A stretch of 64,000 nt of DNA from Haemophilus parainfluenzae (GTDB lineage Bacteria > Pseudomonadota > Gammaproteobacteria > Enterobacterales > Pasteurellaceae): the NCBI RefSeq assembly GCF_014931415.1, contig NZ_CP063121.1, positions 1 to 64,000 of the forward strand, in the 5' to 3' direction. Positions 17,846 through 28,424 of the stretch are shown piece by piece (positions within the stretch are counted from its first letter, which is position 1; each line of letters starts with the position of its first letter). Made by a program: the position numbers and the translations under genes. The notes under the pieces were generated by a model. That model was not told where the DNA came from and ran no database searches. It was given only the letters and a program-made list of their open reading frames with translations.

Positions 17846-20800
17846 TTACCAGTGGTAACCTGCACCAACTGCTACACCCACTTTACCTTGTGTATCGCTC
17901 GTACCGGCTAAACGGATAATGATTTTACCGTTGTCTGAAATACGTGACATACCTAATGCCACTGCATTTTGACCTTGGTAATTACCCGCTGCCACAGATA
18001 CCATGCTCTTACCAGGAATGTACGCTTGTGGCAATTGAGACGCTGCTAATGCGCTCGCTGTACCTGCATTGACACGTTTACCTAACTTGTTCACTTGACC
18101 ATTTAAGTGGTTGATCTTGTTATTCATGTCAGCTTTTACTTCGTGTAATTGGCTGCCGTTTACCGCATCAGTACTGTCTGCCGCAATGCGTCCTGGTGCA
18201 ACATTGGTAATTTGTTTATTACCTGCATCAATACCATTTTTAGTCATACTTGGACCATTTTTAATGGTGACGCCATTGCCATCAATCACAGTATCACCCG
18301 CAGTGAATTTGTTTGCCGTTACGCTTTCCACTTTAAGGTTTTTCTTGATACCTACACGAACATTACCGCTCTTATCAATGTTTGTCATCACATTATCACC
18401 ACCATCAAACTCACTCCAGTTTGTGTTGCTATCTGCGCCTTTCACATTGATTTGGCTATTTAATTTCGCACCATAAACATCGCCTACGTTTGCACCAAAT
18501 TTTAAGCCGTCACTTAATGTCGCAACAGTTTCATCACCAAATTTCATACGTTTTGGTGTTTTACCATCAAGATTTGGTGCTGCATATTTATCTTTATCTT
18601 TATCTTTATCTTTACCACTTACTACTGTAATTGGCGTTGAGTTATCACCTTCGCCAAGATTGATAGTTGTTGCAGTGACATTTTTAGCTTTCAAGTTTTC
18701 TGTGGTAGAAATAGTAAAATTCATACCAGCTTGCTTAATTTTGATATTTTGTCCAGCAATATAAGTCACGGTATCACCTGGGCTTACCTTTTGAACAGTT
18801 CCACCTTCAGTTTCACTACCGTCTTTATTTACAGTGACAGCTTCACCACCGTCTTTATTCACAGTTGCATTCCAACCTTTACCCGCAAGTTCCTTCACTT
18901 CGTATAACTGACTACCATTCACTGCATCTTTGCTATTGGCATTAACAGCGCCATCTGCAACATTGCTAATTGTCTTACCTGCAGCATCAATCCCTGATTT
19001 AGTAACATTTGGACCACCAGCAATAGTTAATCCATCAGTATTAATGGTTGTATCACCAGCTTTTACGCTATCAACGTTGATGTTTTTGTTTAATTTAACT
19101 TCAACTTTATCATCAGTTGCTTTAGTGGTGATATTATCATCACCTTTAATCGTAACAGTAGAACCCAATTTTTCCACATTAGTTGAACCGCTATCACCGT
19201 TAAAAGTTAGACCTTTTGTGTCTACCGTAGTCTTCGCATCAACACCTTGTTTAATCTCATCTTTCGTTTTTTTAGATAAATCAAGATGATAGTTAGTTAC
19301 TAAAGCATTACCTAACTTTTCTGGGCCTTTTGGATCTACAGTAAGCGCTTCTGAAGTTGTCACATTCGCTGACGTATCCACGGCATTAATTGTATAAACA
19401 CTTTTACCATTAGCGTCTATTTTTTCTTCAACCGTGGTATTTTCACCTGCTTCTACTCCAGTTTTAGCGGCATTAACGGCTTTGTTTAATTGTGAAACAT
19501 TGACTGCATCTGTATCATCAATACCAGCTGCAACACCTGTGATTTTTTTGTCACCTGCATTAATGCCATCTTTTGTTACAGACACATCACCTGTTGTTAA
19601 GCCGTCTTTATCTAAAGCAACATCATCACCCACTTTGATACCATCACTATTCATCACAGTATCGCCAGTTGTAACACTATTGATATTGATATCTCTTGCT
19701 AACTTGATATTTAATGTATCTTCGCCATCAGCTATTACACCAATATTATTGTCAGAAAGATTAGCGTCATCAGCTAGACCACCTTTAATATTAACCGTTG
19801 TGCCTAATTTACGTTCAACATTTAAACCAGTGTCACCAGCAAAGGTTAATGGCATATTACGTACGTTATTAATTGCATCAGCTACATCACCTGCTGTAGC
19901 AATATTATTTGGATTCGCTGCAGTTACATTGCCTGCTGCATCAGTCGTGAAATTTGTTGTATTCACATCAAATTTCACAATGGTGCCATTATCCGCATCA
20001 GTTACATTTACAGTGGTTAAATTACCATCTTTAAAGTTCACAAAACCGTTGTTATTAATACGTGATTTATCAGTACCATTTTGTTGTACGTTAAAGCCAC
20101 TATAAGTTAATACGGCATAAAGCTGTGAACCGTTGATTGCATCAGTAGAGTTTGCAGTAACACGGCCCGCACCTACATTTTGAATTTGACGTTCAAAACC
20201 TTCTTTACCAACTGAAACAGCACCAAGCGAATTATTAGCTAAACCTGCTTTAAACTGTTTATTTTCACTCACGCCAGTATCATTTTTGAAAGCGGCTTCA
20301 TGGGCAGCTCCACCGAAAACATTGCCACCTGCAACACTATCTTTACCTAGTGCAACTGAATTTTGTACCGTTGCATTAGCTGATGAACCAATCGCTACAC
20401 CATCAGCTGCTGTACCTACTGCACCTTTACCGATAGCAATAGATGCTTGTGCAGAAGCATTTGCATTATTACCTACTGCAATACCATAAATATCACTAAC
20501 ATTTGCATTCGCCCCCGTAGCAACGCCTGCATAAGCAGAAGAGGCAGTATGACCGATAGCCACACCTAACTCTTTCGCATCTGTATTAGAACCTAGCGCT
20601 GTCGAGTTGGTAACAGCTTTAGCATTTGTACCAACAGCCGTAGCATTACCGCCATCCGCATGAGTCGCAAAACCTATCGCTGTAGAGTTTGAATAATTAC
20701 TGGTTGCATTATTACCTAATGAAACGCCATTAACTGCACTTGATTTTGCATCAGGACCAATTGCAATAGAATTAACTGCCGTTGCACCATTATTATTTTT

Positions 20801-21961
20801 ATTTCCCTCAACAGTAGAATTAACCGAGAAATAACGGATTTTTTCAATTTCTGCCATCGCAGCGTAAAGCTGAGAACCATTGATCGCATCAGTCGAGTTT
20901 GCAGAAATATCACCTGGTGATAAGTTGATGAGTTGACGTTCATAGCCTTTTTTACCAATGGAAACAACATCCCCCGCGATAGTATCAGCACCACCCGCCC
21001 AAGTATAAGTTGTCCCTAAAATAGTACGAGTAGTATAGGCAACCCCCGCTTTATCCGTCGCAGAACCGCCACCAATCGCAACAGAGTTTGCAAAAGTTGC
21101 ATTAGCTCCTGTACCAACAGCGACAGCATTCGTTTTTTGCGCTGCAGCCAATGAACCTAATGCTAATGAAAGATCCCCAGATTTTGTTTTTGTTCCTAAT
21201 GATACAGCAGCCTCACCAGCAATCGTATTCATCCAACGGGGAGTTTGAAGATCCCCTCCAGTTAAATCTTTAAATGCTTGTTGAACCGTTCCCGTTTTAT
21301 CTTGGCCATTAGTATTGATATAAGTCGTTTGTGTAGCCGCTGCTTTATCAGTATCATCCCCACCAATCGCAACCGATGCATTACCATAAGAAATAACATT
21401 ACCGCCAATCGCAATTGATTGATCGCCTCGAGCCCATGCACCCTCAGTAATAGAATTACCACCAAATGTAGCTGCTTTATCAGCTCTAATGCCAGCTCCA
21501 ATAGCAATAGACTGGTTTACTCGTATAACAGAAGTGCTATCACCAACTTGAGCATTTTGACCGATGAGAATATTACGACTACCCGTTGTTCCACCATAAT
21601 TTCCTGTGCCATCACCAATCAGCACACTATTGTCATAACGACCATTTACGCCATAACCAATAGCGGTAGTACTTCCACCGCTTGCTGATGTGGCACTGTT
21701 CCCAACCGCAATACTAAAAGGATGTACATTTGTAGGCGCATTGCTTCCATCCCCCACAATCACGTTCGCTTGCGCCGGCATCATCACTGCAGATAAAGAA
21801 AGTGCAAATGCTGAAAGTTTAAAAAGAGAAGATAAACGTGTTTCGCTTGTTACACGTTGTTCTGAGTTTGAAGAGGCTTTTACTGCCCCTTTCGCTAATT
21901 CTGATGTCACGACAAAAGATTGTGTCGTTTTGTTCCAAATAATCTTAAATACTTTGTTCAT
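17846..21961 (-). CDS. Trimeric autotransporter adhesin (YadA/Hia type)
   Basis: This 1371-residue type Vc secreted adhesin forms outer-membrane trimers. Residues 1-65 are an extended signal peptide (MNKVFKIIWNKTTQSFVV... ending PAQA), typical of large autotransporters. The head (about 70-560) has YadA-like repeats of the form SxAIGxxAxA. Neck motifs of the form DAxNGSQL recur at least four times through head and stalk, with a variant DAVNVSQL. The stalk contains modules of GDTxxxxDGxxIxxGPxxTKxGIDAxxK type. The last 90 residues form the YadA membrane anchor ending GAGYHW. A KD repeat lies near residue 1120. GGGAGA precedes the ATG. The adhesion target is unknown. Relatives include Hia/Hsf and EmaA. 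Confidence 0.93.
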   Translation of the reverse strand: MNKVFKIIWNKTTQSFVVTSELAKGAVKASSNSEQRVTSETRLSSLFKLSAFALSLSAVMMPAQANVIVGDGSNAPTNVHPFSIAVGNSATSASGGSTTAIGYGVNGRYDNSVLIGDGTGNYGGTTGSRNILIGQNAQVGDSTSVIRVNQSIAIGAGIRADKAATFGGNSITEGAWARGDQSIAIGGNVISYGNASVAIGGDDTDKAAATQTTYINTNGQDKTGTVQQAFKDLTGGDLQTPRWMNTIAGEAAVSLGTKTKSGDLSLALGSLAAAQKTNAVAVGTGANATFANSVAIGGGSATDKAGVAYTTRTILGTTYTWAGGADTIAGDVVSIGKKGYERQLINLSPGDISANSTDAINGSQLYAAMAEIEKIRYFSVNSTVEGNKNNNGATAVNSIAIGPDAKSSAVNGVSLGNNATSNYSNSTAIGFATHADGGNATAVGTNAKAVTNSTALGSNTDAKELGVAIGHTASSAYAGVATGANANVSDIYGIAVGNNANASAQASIAIGKGAVGTAADGVAIGSSANATVQNSVALGKDSVAGGNVFGGAAHEAAFKNDTGVSENKQFKAGLANNSLGAVSVGKEGFERQIQNVGAGRVTANSTDAINGSQLYAVLTYSGFNVQQNGTDKSRINNNGFVNFKDGNLTTVNVTDADNGTIVKFDVNTTNFTTDAAGNVTAANPNNIATAGDVADAINNVRNMPLTFAGDTGLNVERKLGTTVNIKGGLADDANLSDNNIGVIADGEDTLNIKLARDININSVTTGDTVMNSDGIKVGDDVALDKDGLTTGDVSVTKDGINAGDKKITGVAAGIDDTDAVNVSQLNKAVNAAKTGVEAGENTTVEEKIDANGKSVYTINAVDTSANVTTSEALTVDPKGPEKLGNALVTNYHLDLSKKTKDEIKQGVDAKTTVDTKGLTFNGDSGSTNVEKLGSTVTIKGDDNITTKATDDKVEVKLNKNINVDSVKAGDTTINTDGLTIAGGPNVTKSGIDAAGKTISNVADGAVNANSKDAVNGSQLYEVKELAGKGWNATVNKDGGEAVTVNKDGSETEGGTVQKVSPGDTVTYIAGQNIKIKQAGMNFTISTTENLKAKNVTATTINLGEGDNSTPITVVSGKDKDKDKDKYAAPNLDGKTPKRMKFGDETVATLSDGLKFGANVGDVYGAKLNSQINVKGADSNTNWSEFDGGDNVMTNIDKSGNVRVGIKKNLKVESVTANKFTAGDTVIDGNGVTIKNGPSMTKNGIDAGNKQITNVAPGRIAADSTDAVNGSQLHEVKADMNNKINHLNGQVNKLGKRVNAGTASALAASQLPQAYIPGKSMVSVAAGNYQGQNAVALGMSRISDNGKIIIRLAGTSDTQGKVGVAVGAGYHW
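18587..18610 (-). repeat. Hexanucleotide tandem repeat inside the adhesin gene
   Basis: Four perfect TTTATC units (GATAAA on the coding strand) followed by a partial fifth encode alternating Asp-Lys in the stalk. The 6-base unit keeps the frame, so copy-number change would alter protein length by two residues per unit and would not switch the gene off. Confidence 0.85.
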
Positions 21962-22048
21962 AAAAAGGTTCTCCCAAACAAATAGGCCAATAAGTTGTTG
22001 CGAAGCTAAAATAATGCAAACTAAGCAAGTAAATAATAAAGTTCTTGG

Positions 22049-22076
22049 AGTATATAGGAGCGAAGCATAAGATCAA
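22049..22076 (-). promoter_or_regulatory. Probable promoter of the adhesin gene
   Basis: On the minus strand TTGATC (22076-22071) and TATACT (22054-22049) are 16 bases apart. Transcription from about 22042 would give an 80-base leader to the ATG at 21961. Confidence 0.5.
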
Positions 22077-22309
22077 GTAAATGTTTGCTTTTTACACTGT
22101 TTTTTACAAAAAATTTACATTTTAACGTTTGCGTAAAAACCGAACATTAAAAAAGTAGTCAGGATGGGCTAATCACAAGGGTTTAATCTCTCTCAAACAA
22201 GTAAAAAACACGATGAAAATCGATCGCACTTTTTCCTCTTTAGGGTATCCTCCTCTACCACTTCCTTAACACCCAACATACCCCTTTATGAGTATTTTGA
22301 TTTTAAAGT
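22077..22309. other. Intergenic stretch between the adhesin and nrfA
   Basis: This AT-rich spacer separates two divergent genes. It holds one imperfect uptake core near 22224 (GATCGCACTTT). Apart from the promoter elements listed on either side I see no gene or repeat in it. Confidence 0.5.
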
Positions 22310-22323
22310 TTGATCAACCTCAA
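22310..22323 (+). promoter_or_regulatory. FNR-like site upstream of nrfA
   Basis: TTGAT-CAAC-CTCAA matches the FNR consensus TTGAT-N4-ATCAA with one mismatch. It lies about 155 bases before the GTG start. Anaerobic activation by FNR, with NarP, is established for H. influenzae nrf. A NarP-like heptamer TACTACT lies at 22351-22357 but has no clean partner. Confidence 0.6.
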
Positions 22324-22470
22324 AGTTTTGAAAAAAAACCTTAGGAAAACTACTACTTTTTGGTATCTTATGCTTGCGTTGAGCTATTTTTATGAGTGAT
22401 TTCAAAAGCTTAATAGGAATTGTTCGCATTTAAAATTGTTTTTTTATTCTTTCCTAATGGAGTGATTATC

Positions 22471-23994
22471 GTGAACGCATTGAGAAAAAGCCTTGTTTTG
22501 GCCACTTCTTTCGCAGCTTTAGGTGTGTATAACTCAGCGATGGCTGAAATGGTATACAAGCCTGTTGAACAACCTGTGGAAGCACCAAACCCTAATTTAA
22601 AAATCGAAGCAGTGAATGAAAAATTTGCTGAGAAATATCCTAGCCAATTCAATTCGTGGAAAGCGACTGAAAAAGGCGACAAAATCATCTATGCTAATGA
22701 ACAAGATCCTCGTTTAATCGTGTTATGGGGGGGCTATTCTTTCGCAAAAGAATATAACGCACCTCGTGGTCACGTTTATGCAGTAGAAGATGTACGTAAT
22801 ATTTTACGTACTGGTGCGCCCAAAAATGCAAATGATGGCCCTCAACCAATGGCATGTTGGACTTGTAAAGGTCCAGACGTTCCTCGTTTAATTGCAGAAT
22901 GGGGTGAAGATGGTTACTTTGGTGCCAAATGGGCTAAAGGTGGACCAGAAATTGTCAACTCGATCGGTTGTGCTGACTGTCACGATACGACCTCTAAAGA
23001 CTTTGCTGAAGGCAAACCTGCATTACGTATTGCTCGTCCACACGTTCTTCGTGCATTAGATCACTTAAATAATGCACTTCAAGCAAAAGCAAAAGCTGAA
23101 GGTAAAGAACAAGCTAACTTAAGCTTTAACACAGCTGCTCGCACTGAAAAACGTGCTGAAATCTGTGCAAACTGTCATGTTGAATACTACTTCGCGGGCG
23201 ACTTAAAACAAGTAACCTTCCCTTGGGATAACGGTCAAACTGTTGATGACATCGAAAAATACTATGATGATATCGGCTTCAGTGACTGGACTCACTCTCT
23301 TTCTAAAGCACCAATGTTAAAAGCGCAACACCCTGACTTTGAAATTTGGTCTTTAGGTATGCACGGTAAAAACGGCGTAACTTGTATCGACTGTCACATG
23401 CCTAAAGTACAAGGTAAAGACGGTAAAGTTTACACCGACCACCAAATCCAAAACCCATTCGATGCATTTGATACCACATGTGCAAACTGTCACGATCAAA
23501 GCAAAGAAAAACTTAAAGACATCGTTGCTTCACGTAAAAAAGAAGTGAAAGATGTAATGGGTCGTTTAGAAGATCAAGTTGTTCGTGCTCACTTTGAAGC
23601 GAAAGCGGCATGGGATGCAGGTGCAACTAAAGAAGAAATGGAACCTGCTTTAATGGATATCCGTCACGCTCAATGGCGTTGGGACTACGCAGCAGCAAGT
23701 CACGGTGGTCACATGCACGCACCTGATGTAATGCTTCGCGTATTAGGTTCTGGTATCGACAAAGCTGCGGATGCACGTGCTAAACTTGCAGCAATCTTAA
23801 CTAAACATGGCGTGAAAACTCCGGTTGAAGTACCAGATATTTCTACAGCTGATAAAGCATGGAAAGTAATGGGTATTGATATCGAGAAAGAACGTCAAGC
23901 GAAAAAAGAATTCTTAGAAACTGTTGTACCTCAATGGGTAAAAGAAGCGAAAGCCAATGGCAAATTAGCTGAAGATACCGCAACAAAACAATAA
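22471..23994 (+). CDS. nrfA: Periplasmic ammonia-forming cytochrome c nitrite reductase
   Basis: NrfA reduces nitrite to ammonium with six electrons. The 507-residue precursor has a signal peptide cleaved near AMA-E (residue 25), the unusual catalytic haem motif CWTCK at about 129-133 with a Lys ligand, and four CxxCH motifs (CADCH, CANCH, CIDCH, CANCH). GTG at 22471 is taken as start because GGAG is 8 bases upstream and a signal peptide follows. The upstream open frame has no ribosome site. It heads nrfABCD, with nrfEFG-type assembly genes further on to attach the CxxCK haem. Confidence 0.97.
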   Translation: MNALRKSLVLATSFAALGVYNSAMAEMVYKPVEQPVEAPNPNLKIEAVNEKFAEKYPSQFNSWKATEKGDKIIYANEQDPRLIVLWGGYSFAKEYNAPRGHVYAVEDVRNILRTGAPKNANDGPQPMACWTCKGPDVPRLIAEWGEDGYFGAKWAKGGPEIVNSIGCADCHDTTSKDFAEGKPALRIARPHVLRALDHLNNALQAKAKAEGKEQANLSFNTAARTEKRAEICANCHVEYYFAGDLKQVTFPWDNGQTVDDIEKYYDDIGFSDWTHSLSKAPMLKAQHPDFEIWSLGMHGKNGVTCIDCHMPKVQGKDGKVYTDHQIQNPFDAFDTTCANCHDQSKEKLKDIVASRKKEVKDVMGRLEDQVVRAHFEAKAAWDAGATKEEMEPALMDIRHAQWRWDYAAASHGGHMHAPDVMLRVLGSGIDKAADARAKLAAILTKHGVKTPVEVPDISTADKAWKVMGIDIEKERQAKKEFLETVVPQWVKEAKANGKLAEDTATKQ

Positions 23995-24001
23995 AAAAAG
24001 A

Positions 24002-24035
24002 ACCGCACTTTGTAACTAAAGTGTCGAAGTGCGGT
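24002..24035 (+). terminator. Inverted uptake-sequence pair between nrfA and nrfB
   Basis: ACCGCACTT (24002-24010) and AAGTGCGGT (24027-24035) face each other across 16 bases, followed by a T-run. Such inverted USS pairs commonly serve as terminators in Haemophilus. Here the pair would act within the operon as an attenuator, giving more nrfA than nrfBCD. The effect is inferred. Confidence 0.7.
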
Positions 24036-24066
24036 CATTTTTAACCATATATTTGAGGTAATCAGA

Positions 24067-24732
24067 ATGAATTTAACTTCTTTAATCAGCAAATCGGCAA
24101 AATCCCTTGCATTGCTTGCAATGCTTGCGGCAATGCCAATGGCTGCAAGTGCGGAAGAGATGGCAAAAACACCTGCCTCTCAACTCACTTACGAGCCACA
24201 AATGGATAACCAACGTGATCCAAACCAATATTGTGCAAAATGTCACAAATTTGACCAAGTTGATAAAAACCAAACTTTAGATCAATCTGGTGGTGAATTA
24301 CACTTTGGTAAATTCCACGGCGCACACTTAAATCAAAAAAGCCCTAACACAGGTAAACCGATTAACTGTGTAAACTGTCACGGTAATATTTCGGAAGATC
24401 ACCGTCGTGGTGCAAAAGATGTGATGCGTTTTGATGGCGATATCTTTGGTGATAAAAAACCAATGTATACCGCGCAAGAACAAAACCAAGTTTGTTTTGC
24501 TTGTCACCAACCGGCAAAACTTCGTGAAAAACTTTGGGCGCACGATGTTCACGCAATGAAATTGCCTTGTGCAAGCTGCCACACATTACACCCGAAAGAT
24601 GATGCGATGAAAGGTATTCAACCGAAAAATCGTGTGAAACTTTGTGTAGATTGCCACGGCGAACAACAAAAACGCAAAGCGGCAAAAGAAGCACAATCAC
24701 AAACGCAATCAACCGAACAAAAGGATAAATAA
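24067..24732 (+). CDS. nrfB: Pentahaem cytochrome c NrfB
   Basis: NrfB is the periplasmic electron donor to NrfA, taking electrons from the NrfCD quinol dehydrogenase. The 221-residue precursor has a signal peptide ending near SAE (about residue 29) and five CxxCH motifs: CAKCH, CVNCH, CFACH, CASCH and CVDCH. The C-terminus is a charged, Gln-rich tail. TGAGGTAATCAG precedes the ATG. Its stop codon overlaps the nrfC start by one base. Confidence 0.96.
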   Translation: MNLTSLISKSAKSLALLAMLAAMPMAASAEEMAKTPASQLTYEPQMDNQRDPNQYCAKCHKFDQVDKNQTLDQSGGELHFGKFHGAHLNQKSPNTGKPINCVNCHGNISEDHRRGAKDVMRFDGDIFGDKKPMYTAQEQNQVCFACHQPAKLREKLWAHDVHAMKLPCASCHTLHPKDDAMKGIQPKNRVKLCVDCHGEQQKRKAAKEAQSQTQSTEQKDK

Positions 24733-25409
24733 TGACAGCTTGTTCACGCCGAAACTTTGTTTCCGGCATGGGGGCATTAATCCTTATGACGGGGACATCA
24801 GTTACCTCTTTAGCGAAAGAGGAAAAGGCGGATAAACCGAAACGCTATGCAATGGTACACGACGAAACAGCTTGTATCGGCTGTACCGCTTGTATGGATG
24901 CTTGTCGTGAAACAAACCACGTTCCTGAAGGCGTTTCACGTTTGGAAATTCTCCGTAGTGAACCTTACGGCGAATTCCCAAATCAAGAATACGAGTTTTT
25001 CCGTCAATCTTGCCAACACTGTACAAACGCCCCTTGCGTGGCAGTTTGTCCGACCGGTGCATCATTTATTGATCCTGAAACAGGTATCGTCGATGTGCAT
25101 AAAGATCTTTGTGTAGGTTGCCAATACTGTATTGCAGTTTGTCCTTACCGCGTACGTTTCATTCACCCAGTACACCGTACTGCGGACAAATGTAACTTCT
25201 GTCGCGATACAAACTTAGCAGCTGGCAAACAACCTGCTTGTGTAGAAGCTTGTCCAACCAAAGCATTAACCTTTGGCGATATGAATGATCCAAGCAGTGC
25301 CGTTTCCCGCAAAGTGAAAGAAAAACCGGTTTATCGCACGAAAGTGGAATTAGGTACTCAACCAAATCTTTACCATATTCCATTCCAACACGGGGAGCCA
25401 AGAAGATGA
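24732..25409 (+). CDS. nrfC: Iron-sulfur subunit of the nrf quinol dehydrogenase
   Basis: NrfC is a periplasmic 4Fe-4S protein that passes electrons from NrfD to NrfB. The N-terminus has the twin-arginine signal SRRNFVSG followed by a hydrophobic stretch, so it is exported folded by Tat. Sixteen cysteines form four cluster motifs, for example CIGCTACMDAC, CQHCTNAPCVAVC and CVGCQYCIAVC. It has the usual length of 225 residues. It overlaps nrfB by 1 base and nrfD by 4 bases, so translation is coupled. Confidence 0.97.
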   Translation: MTACSRRNFVSGMGALILMTGTSVTSLAKEEKADKPKRYAMVHDETACIGCTACMDACRETNHVPEGVSRLEILRSEPYGEFPNQEYEFFRQSCQHCTNAPCVAVCPTGASFIDPETGIVDVHKDLCVGCQYCIAVCPYRVRFIHPVHRTADKCNFCRDTNLAAGKQPACVEACPTKALTFGDMNDPSSAVSRKVKEKPVYRTKVELGTQPNLYHIPFQHGEPRR

Positions 25410-26371
25410 CATTAGATTATCCTGTTCCGTTTCACACACCTAATTTAGTGTGGGATTCAACAATCGCTATCTATTTGTTCTTACTTGGTATTTCTTCCGG
25501 TGCGGTACAATTAGCGATTGCTTATAAACGTAGTCACAAATTAGAAAATCCTAGCAAAAACTGGATTATCCGAGCAGCCGCCGTTTTAGGTTCTGTGCCA
25601 ACATTAATTGGTTTAACCCTGTTAATTTTCCACTTGGCACGTCCTTGGACATTCTGGAAATTGATGTTTAACTATCAATTCAACTCTGTAATGTCTATGG
25701 GGGTAATGTTATTCCAAGTTTATATGCTGTTCTTGGTGTGTTGGTGTGCGGTTATCTTCAAAGAAGATATCATGGCGTTCATTCAACGTTTTATGCCAAA
25801 ACTTGGCTTCATCGGTAAAATTATCAATGTATTAGAACGTTTAACTGGTCCTGTAGAAGTTATTCTCTTCATCTTAGCCGCTGTGCTAGGGGCTTATACT
25901 GGTTTCTTACTTTCAGCATTGATCAGTTACCCAATGTTGAATAACCCTGTTCTACCAGCGTTATTCCTGGCTTCTGGTACCTCTTCAGGTATCGCAGCAA
26001 CCTTCTTATTTATCCTCATTGCAGGTAAATTAAAAGGTGATAGCCATGAATCACACTTCATTCATAAATTTGAAGTGCCAATTATGGTGACTGAACTTGG
26101 TTTATTAATCTGTTTCTTTGTTGGTCTACACTTCGGTGGTGGTCAGAAAGTGGTTGCATTACACAATGCACTTTCCGGCTTCTGGGGTGCAGTGTTCTGG
26201 ATTGGGGTATTCTTAATTGGTATCATCATTCCTCTACTTGCGAACCTTGCAGTAAAAGACAACTTAAAATACAACAAGAACTTTATTATCCTTGTGTCAA
26301 TCTTCGACTTAATCGGGGTTCTCTGCTTACGTTACTTCATCTTGTATGCAGGACAACTTACCGTTGCGTAA
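25406..26371 (+). CDS. nrfD: Membrane subunit of the nrf quinol dehydrogenase
   Basis: NrfD is an integral membrane protein that oxidises menaquinol. Its 321 residues show eight or so hydrophobic segments and begin with the typical VPFHTPNLVWDSTIAIYLFLLGISSG. The ATGA overlap with nrfC indicates coupling. It is the last gene before a strong terminator. The menF-menD-menH genes about 8 kb away make the quinone it uses. Confidence 0.95.
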   Translation: MTLDYPVPFHTPNLVWDSTIAIYLFLLGISSGAVQLAIAYKRSHKLENPSKNWIIRAAAVLGSVPTLIGLTLLIFHLARPWTFWKLMFNYQFNSVMSMGVMLFQVYMLFLVCWCAVIFKEDIMAFIQRFMPKLGFIGKIINVLERLTGPVEVILFILAAVLGAYTGFLLSALISYPMLNNPVLPALFLASGTSSGIAATFLFILIAGKLKGDSHESHFIHKFEVPIMVTELGLLICFFVGLHFGGGQKVVALHNALSGFWGAVFWIGVFLIGIIIPLLANLAVKDNLKYNKNFIILVSIFDLIGVLCLRYFILYAGQLTVA

Positions 26372-26391
26372 GGATAAACTTCTTATTTAAT

Positions 26392-26418
26392 CAAAAGGCG
26401 TATACAATACGCCTTTTG
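26392..26418 (+). terminator. Terminator of nrfABCD
   Basis: A perfect 12-bp stem (CAAAAGGCGTAT and its complement) around a 3-base loop is followed by TTTATTT, 20 bases after the nrfD stop. It separates nrfABCD from nrfE, which therefore needs its own promoter or read-through. Confidence 0.92.
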
Positions 26419-26519
26419 TTTATTTAAAAGACTAAAGTGCGGTTAATTTTACGTATGTTTTTCATGCTTAAAATTAACCTTATTTTGTCAAATACAACTA
26501 TATAATACTGAAGAATACT

Positions 26520-28424
26520 ATGCTCCCCGAATTCGGATTTCTATCACTACTCTTCGCTACTACCGCAGCACTCTTACTTTCTATCGTGCCACAAATTGGT
26601 ATTTGGCGAAATAAACCCTCTCTCACCAACACAGCTTGGGGATTAAGTTATTGCTTCGGTATTTTTACGAGCGTTTCAATCGGTATTCTTGCCTACTCTT
26701 TTGCAACAGATGACTTCACTTTGGAATACGTGGCAGCGCACTCCAATTCTCAACTACCAACATTTTTCAAAGTCGCCGCCACATGGGGCGGACACGAAGG
26801 CTCAATTTTATTTTGGCTTTTCACATTAAGTCTTTGGTTAGTGGCTTTTGCCTTTTTCTCTCGCAAAAATGACCGCACTTTTTCTGCACAAACCCTTTCT
26901 TTACTCGGCTTAATTTGTCTTGGGTTTGCTATTTTTATTTTGTTCTACTCCAATCCATTTGGACGTGCTTTTCCTGCCCCTGCGGAAGGGCGAGATCTCA
27001 ACCCAATGCTGCAAGATATTGGCTTAATTTTCCATCCACCACTGTTATATGTGGGTTATGTGGGCTTTGCCGTTAACTTTGCCATGTCCATTTCTGCCTT
27101 AATCTTTAATCGTTCTGCGCAAGCAATCGCGCGTGCGATGCGAGCCTGGGTTCTCGTTTCTTGGTTATTCCTAACATTAGGGATCGTGCTCGGTGCATGG
27201 TGGGCATATTATGAATTAGGCTGGGGTGGCTGGTGGTTCTGGGACCCTGTAGAAAACGCCTCTCTTATGCCGTGGTTATTGGGTCTTGCACTTTTACACA
27301 GCTTAATGGTGACTGAAAAACAAGGCATGTTTAGCTACTGGACAACACTCTTTTCCCTACTCGCTTTTGCATTCAGTGTATTAGGCACATTTATTGTCCG
27401 TTCAGGCGCATTAACTTCCGTGCACGCCTTTGCTTTAGATAGCTCCCGTGGTTATGTGTTATTACTCATTTTCTTCTTACTGACTGTCGGCTCGCTCAGC
27501 TTATTTGCGCTACGCACAAATACCAATGAAAGTGCGGTCAAATTTCCACTCATTTCTAAAACTGGGGCTATTTTAGGTTTAAACATCGTATTGACCGTCG
27601 CAACCGTCAGTGCCTTCTTAGGCACCTTCTATCCTATGCTATTCCAAGCCATGAATTGGGGAAGTATTTCTGTGGGGGCCCCTTACTTTAATAGTATTTT
27701 CTTGCCCTTGCTCACGTTAGTACTTTTTGCCATGGCGGGTACACTTTGCTTAAACTGGTTTAAATCAGACAAAAAACGCTTTTTCAAACGTCTGTTATTA
27801 CTTATTCCCGCTGCAGTAATTGCTTATGGCATGATTTGGAACGCGTTGCAAAATGACAGTGCGTTACGTTTCCATTTCTTTGCTTATGTATTACTCACCC
27901 TCGCTATTTGGGTATTATTCGTCACCTTATGGCAAAATTGGACAAAAGTAAGACTTGCCTATTTTGGAATGATTCTTGCACACTGCGGCGTGGCTATTGC
28001 CACAATGGGCGCCGTGATGAGTAGTTACTTTGGTAGTGAATTAGGTGTTAGACTTGCACCACAACAAAGCCAACAATTAGGTCAATTTGAATTCCACTAC
28101 GATCGTTTTTCCAATGAAATTGGGCCAAACTTTACCGCCGAAGTCGCTTTCGTTAGCGTGTCAAAACAAGGCAAACCGTACGCTGAAATTGTACCGGAAC
28201 GCCGTTATTATGATGTTCGAACTATGACCATGAGTGAAGTGGGCTTAGATGCAGGCTTTTGGGGCGATTTATACATTGTTATGGGCGATAACTTAGGCAA
28301 AGGCGAGTTCACATTCCGCTTACATTACAAACCACTTATTCGCTGGTTATGGCTCGGAGGCATTTTAATGGCACTTGGTGCATTATGTTCAGCCATCAAT
28401 TTGAAGAGAAAACGTGATGAATAA
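26520..28424 (+). CDS. nrfE: Cytochrome c haem lyase subunit NrfE/CcmF type
   Basis: This membrane haem lyase of the CcmF/NrfE family has 634 residues and about 14-15 hydrophobic segments, with WGGHEGS (89-95) and the haem-presenting WWD motif [19 protein letters not shown] (234-252). Its position after nrfABCD and before a thioredoxin-like gene and an nrfFG-type gene suggests the dedicated lyase for the CxxCK haem of NrfA. A general CcmF role is the alternative. TATAAT at 26501-26506 may be its -10. An uptake core lies inside the gene near 26872. The 3' end overlaps the next gene. Confidence 0.82.
   Translation: MLPEFGFLSLLFATTAALLLSIVPQIGIWRNKPSLTNTAWGLSYCFGIFTSVSIGILAYSFATDDFTLEYVAAHSNSQLPTFFKVAATWGGHEGSILFWLFTLSLWLVAFAFFSRKNDRTFSAQTLSLLGLICLGFAIFILFYSNPFGRAFPAPAEGRDLNPMLQDIGLIFHPPLLYVGYVGFAVNFAMSISALIFNRSAQAIARAMRAWVLVSWLFLTLGIVLGAWWAYYELGWGGWWFWDPVENASLMPWLLGLALLHSLMVTEKQGMFSYWTTLFSLLAFAFSVLGTFIVRSGALTSVHAFALDSSRGYVLLLIFFLLTVGSLSLFALRTNTNESAVKFPLISKTGAILGLNIVLTVATVSAFLGTFYPMLFQAMNWGSISVGAPYFNSIFLPLLTLVLFAMAGTLCLNWFKSDKKRFFKRLLLLIPAAVIAYGMIWNALQNDSALRFHFFAYVLLTLAIWVLFVTLWQNWTKVRLAYFGMILAHCGVAIATMGAVMSSYFGSELGVRLAPQQSQQLGQFEFHYDRFSNEIGPNFTAEVAFVSVSKQGKPYAEIVPERRYYDVRTMTMSEVGLDAGFWGDLYIVMGDNLGKGEFTFRLHYKPLIRWLWLGGILMALGALCSAINLKRKRDE

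Noticed and set aside
18587..18610. Phase-variable on/off switching by the tandem repeat
   Set aside because: The unit is 6 bases, so changes keep the reading frame; only length variation is possible.
18111..20994. Several long open frames antisense to the adhesin
   Set aside because: They lack ribosome sites and known domains, and they follow the periodic composition of the adhesin repeats on the other strand.
22420..22470. An nrfA start at the ATG of 22420
   Set aside because: It would add 17 residues ahead of a complete signal peptide and has no ribosome site; GTG 22471 has GGAG at 8 bases.
26520..28424. Housekeeping ccmF of a full ccm operon
   Set aside because: No ccmABCDE genes lie upstream and the nrfABCD genes do, so nrfE is favoured, though not proven.
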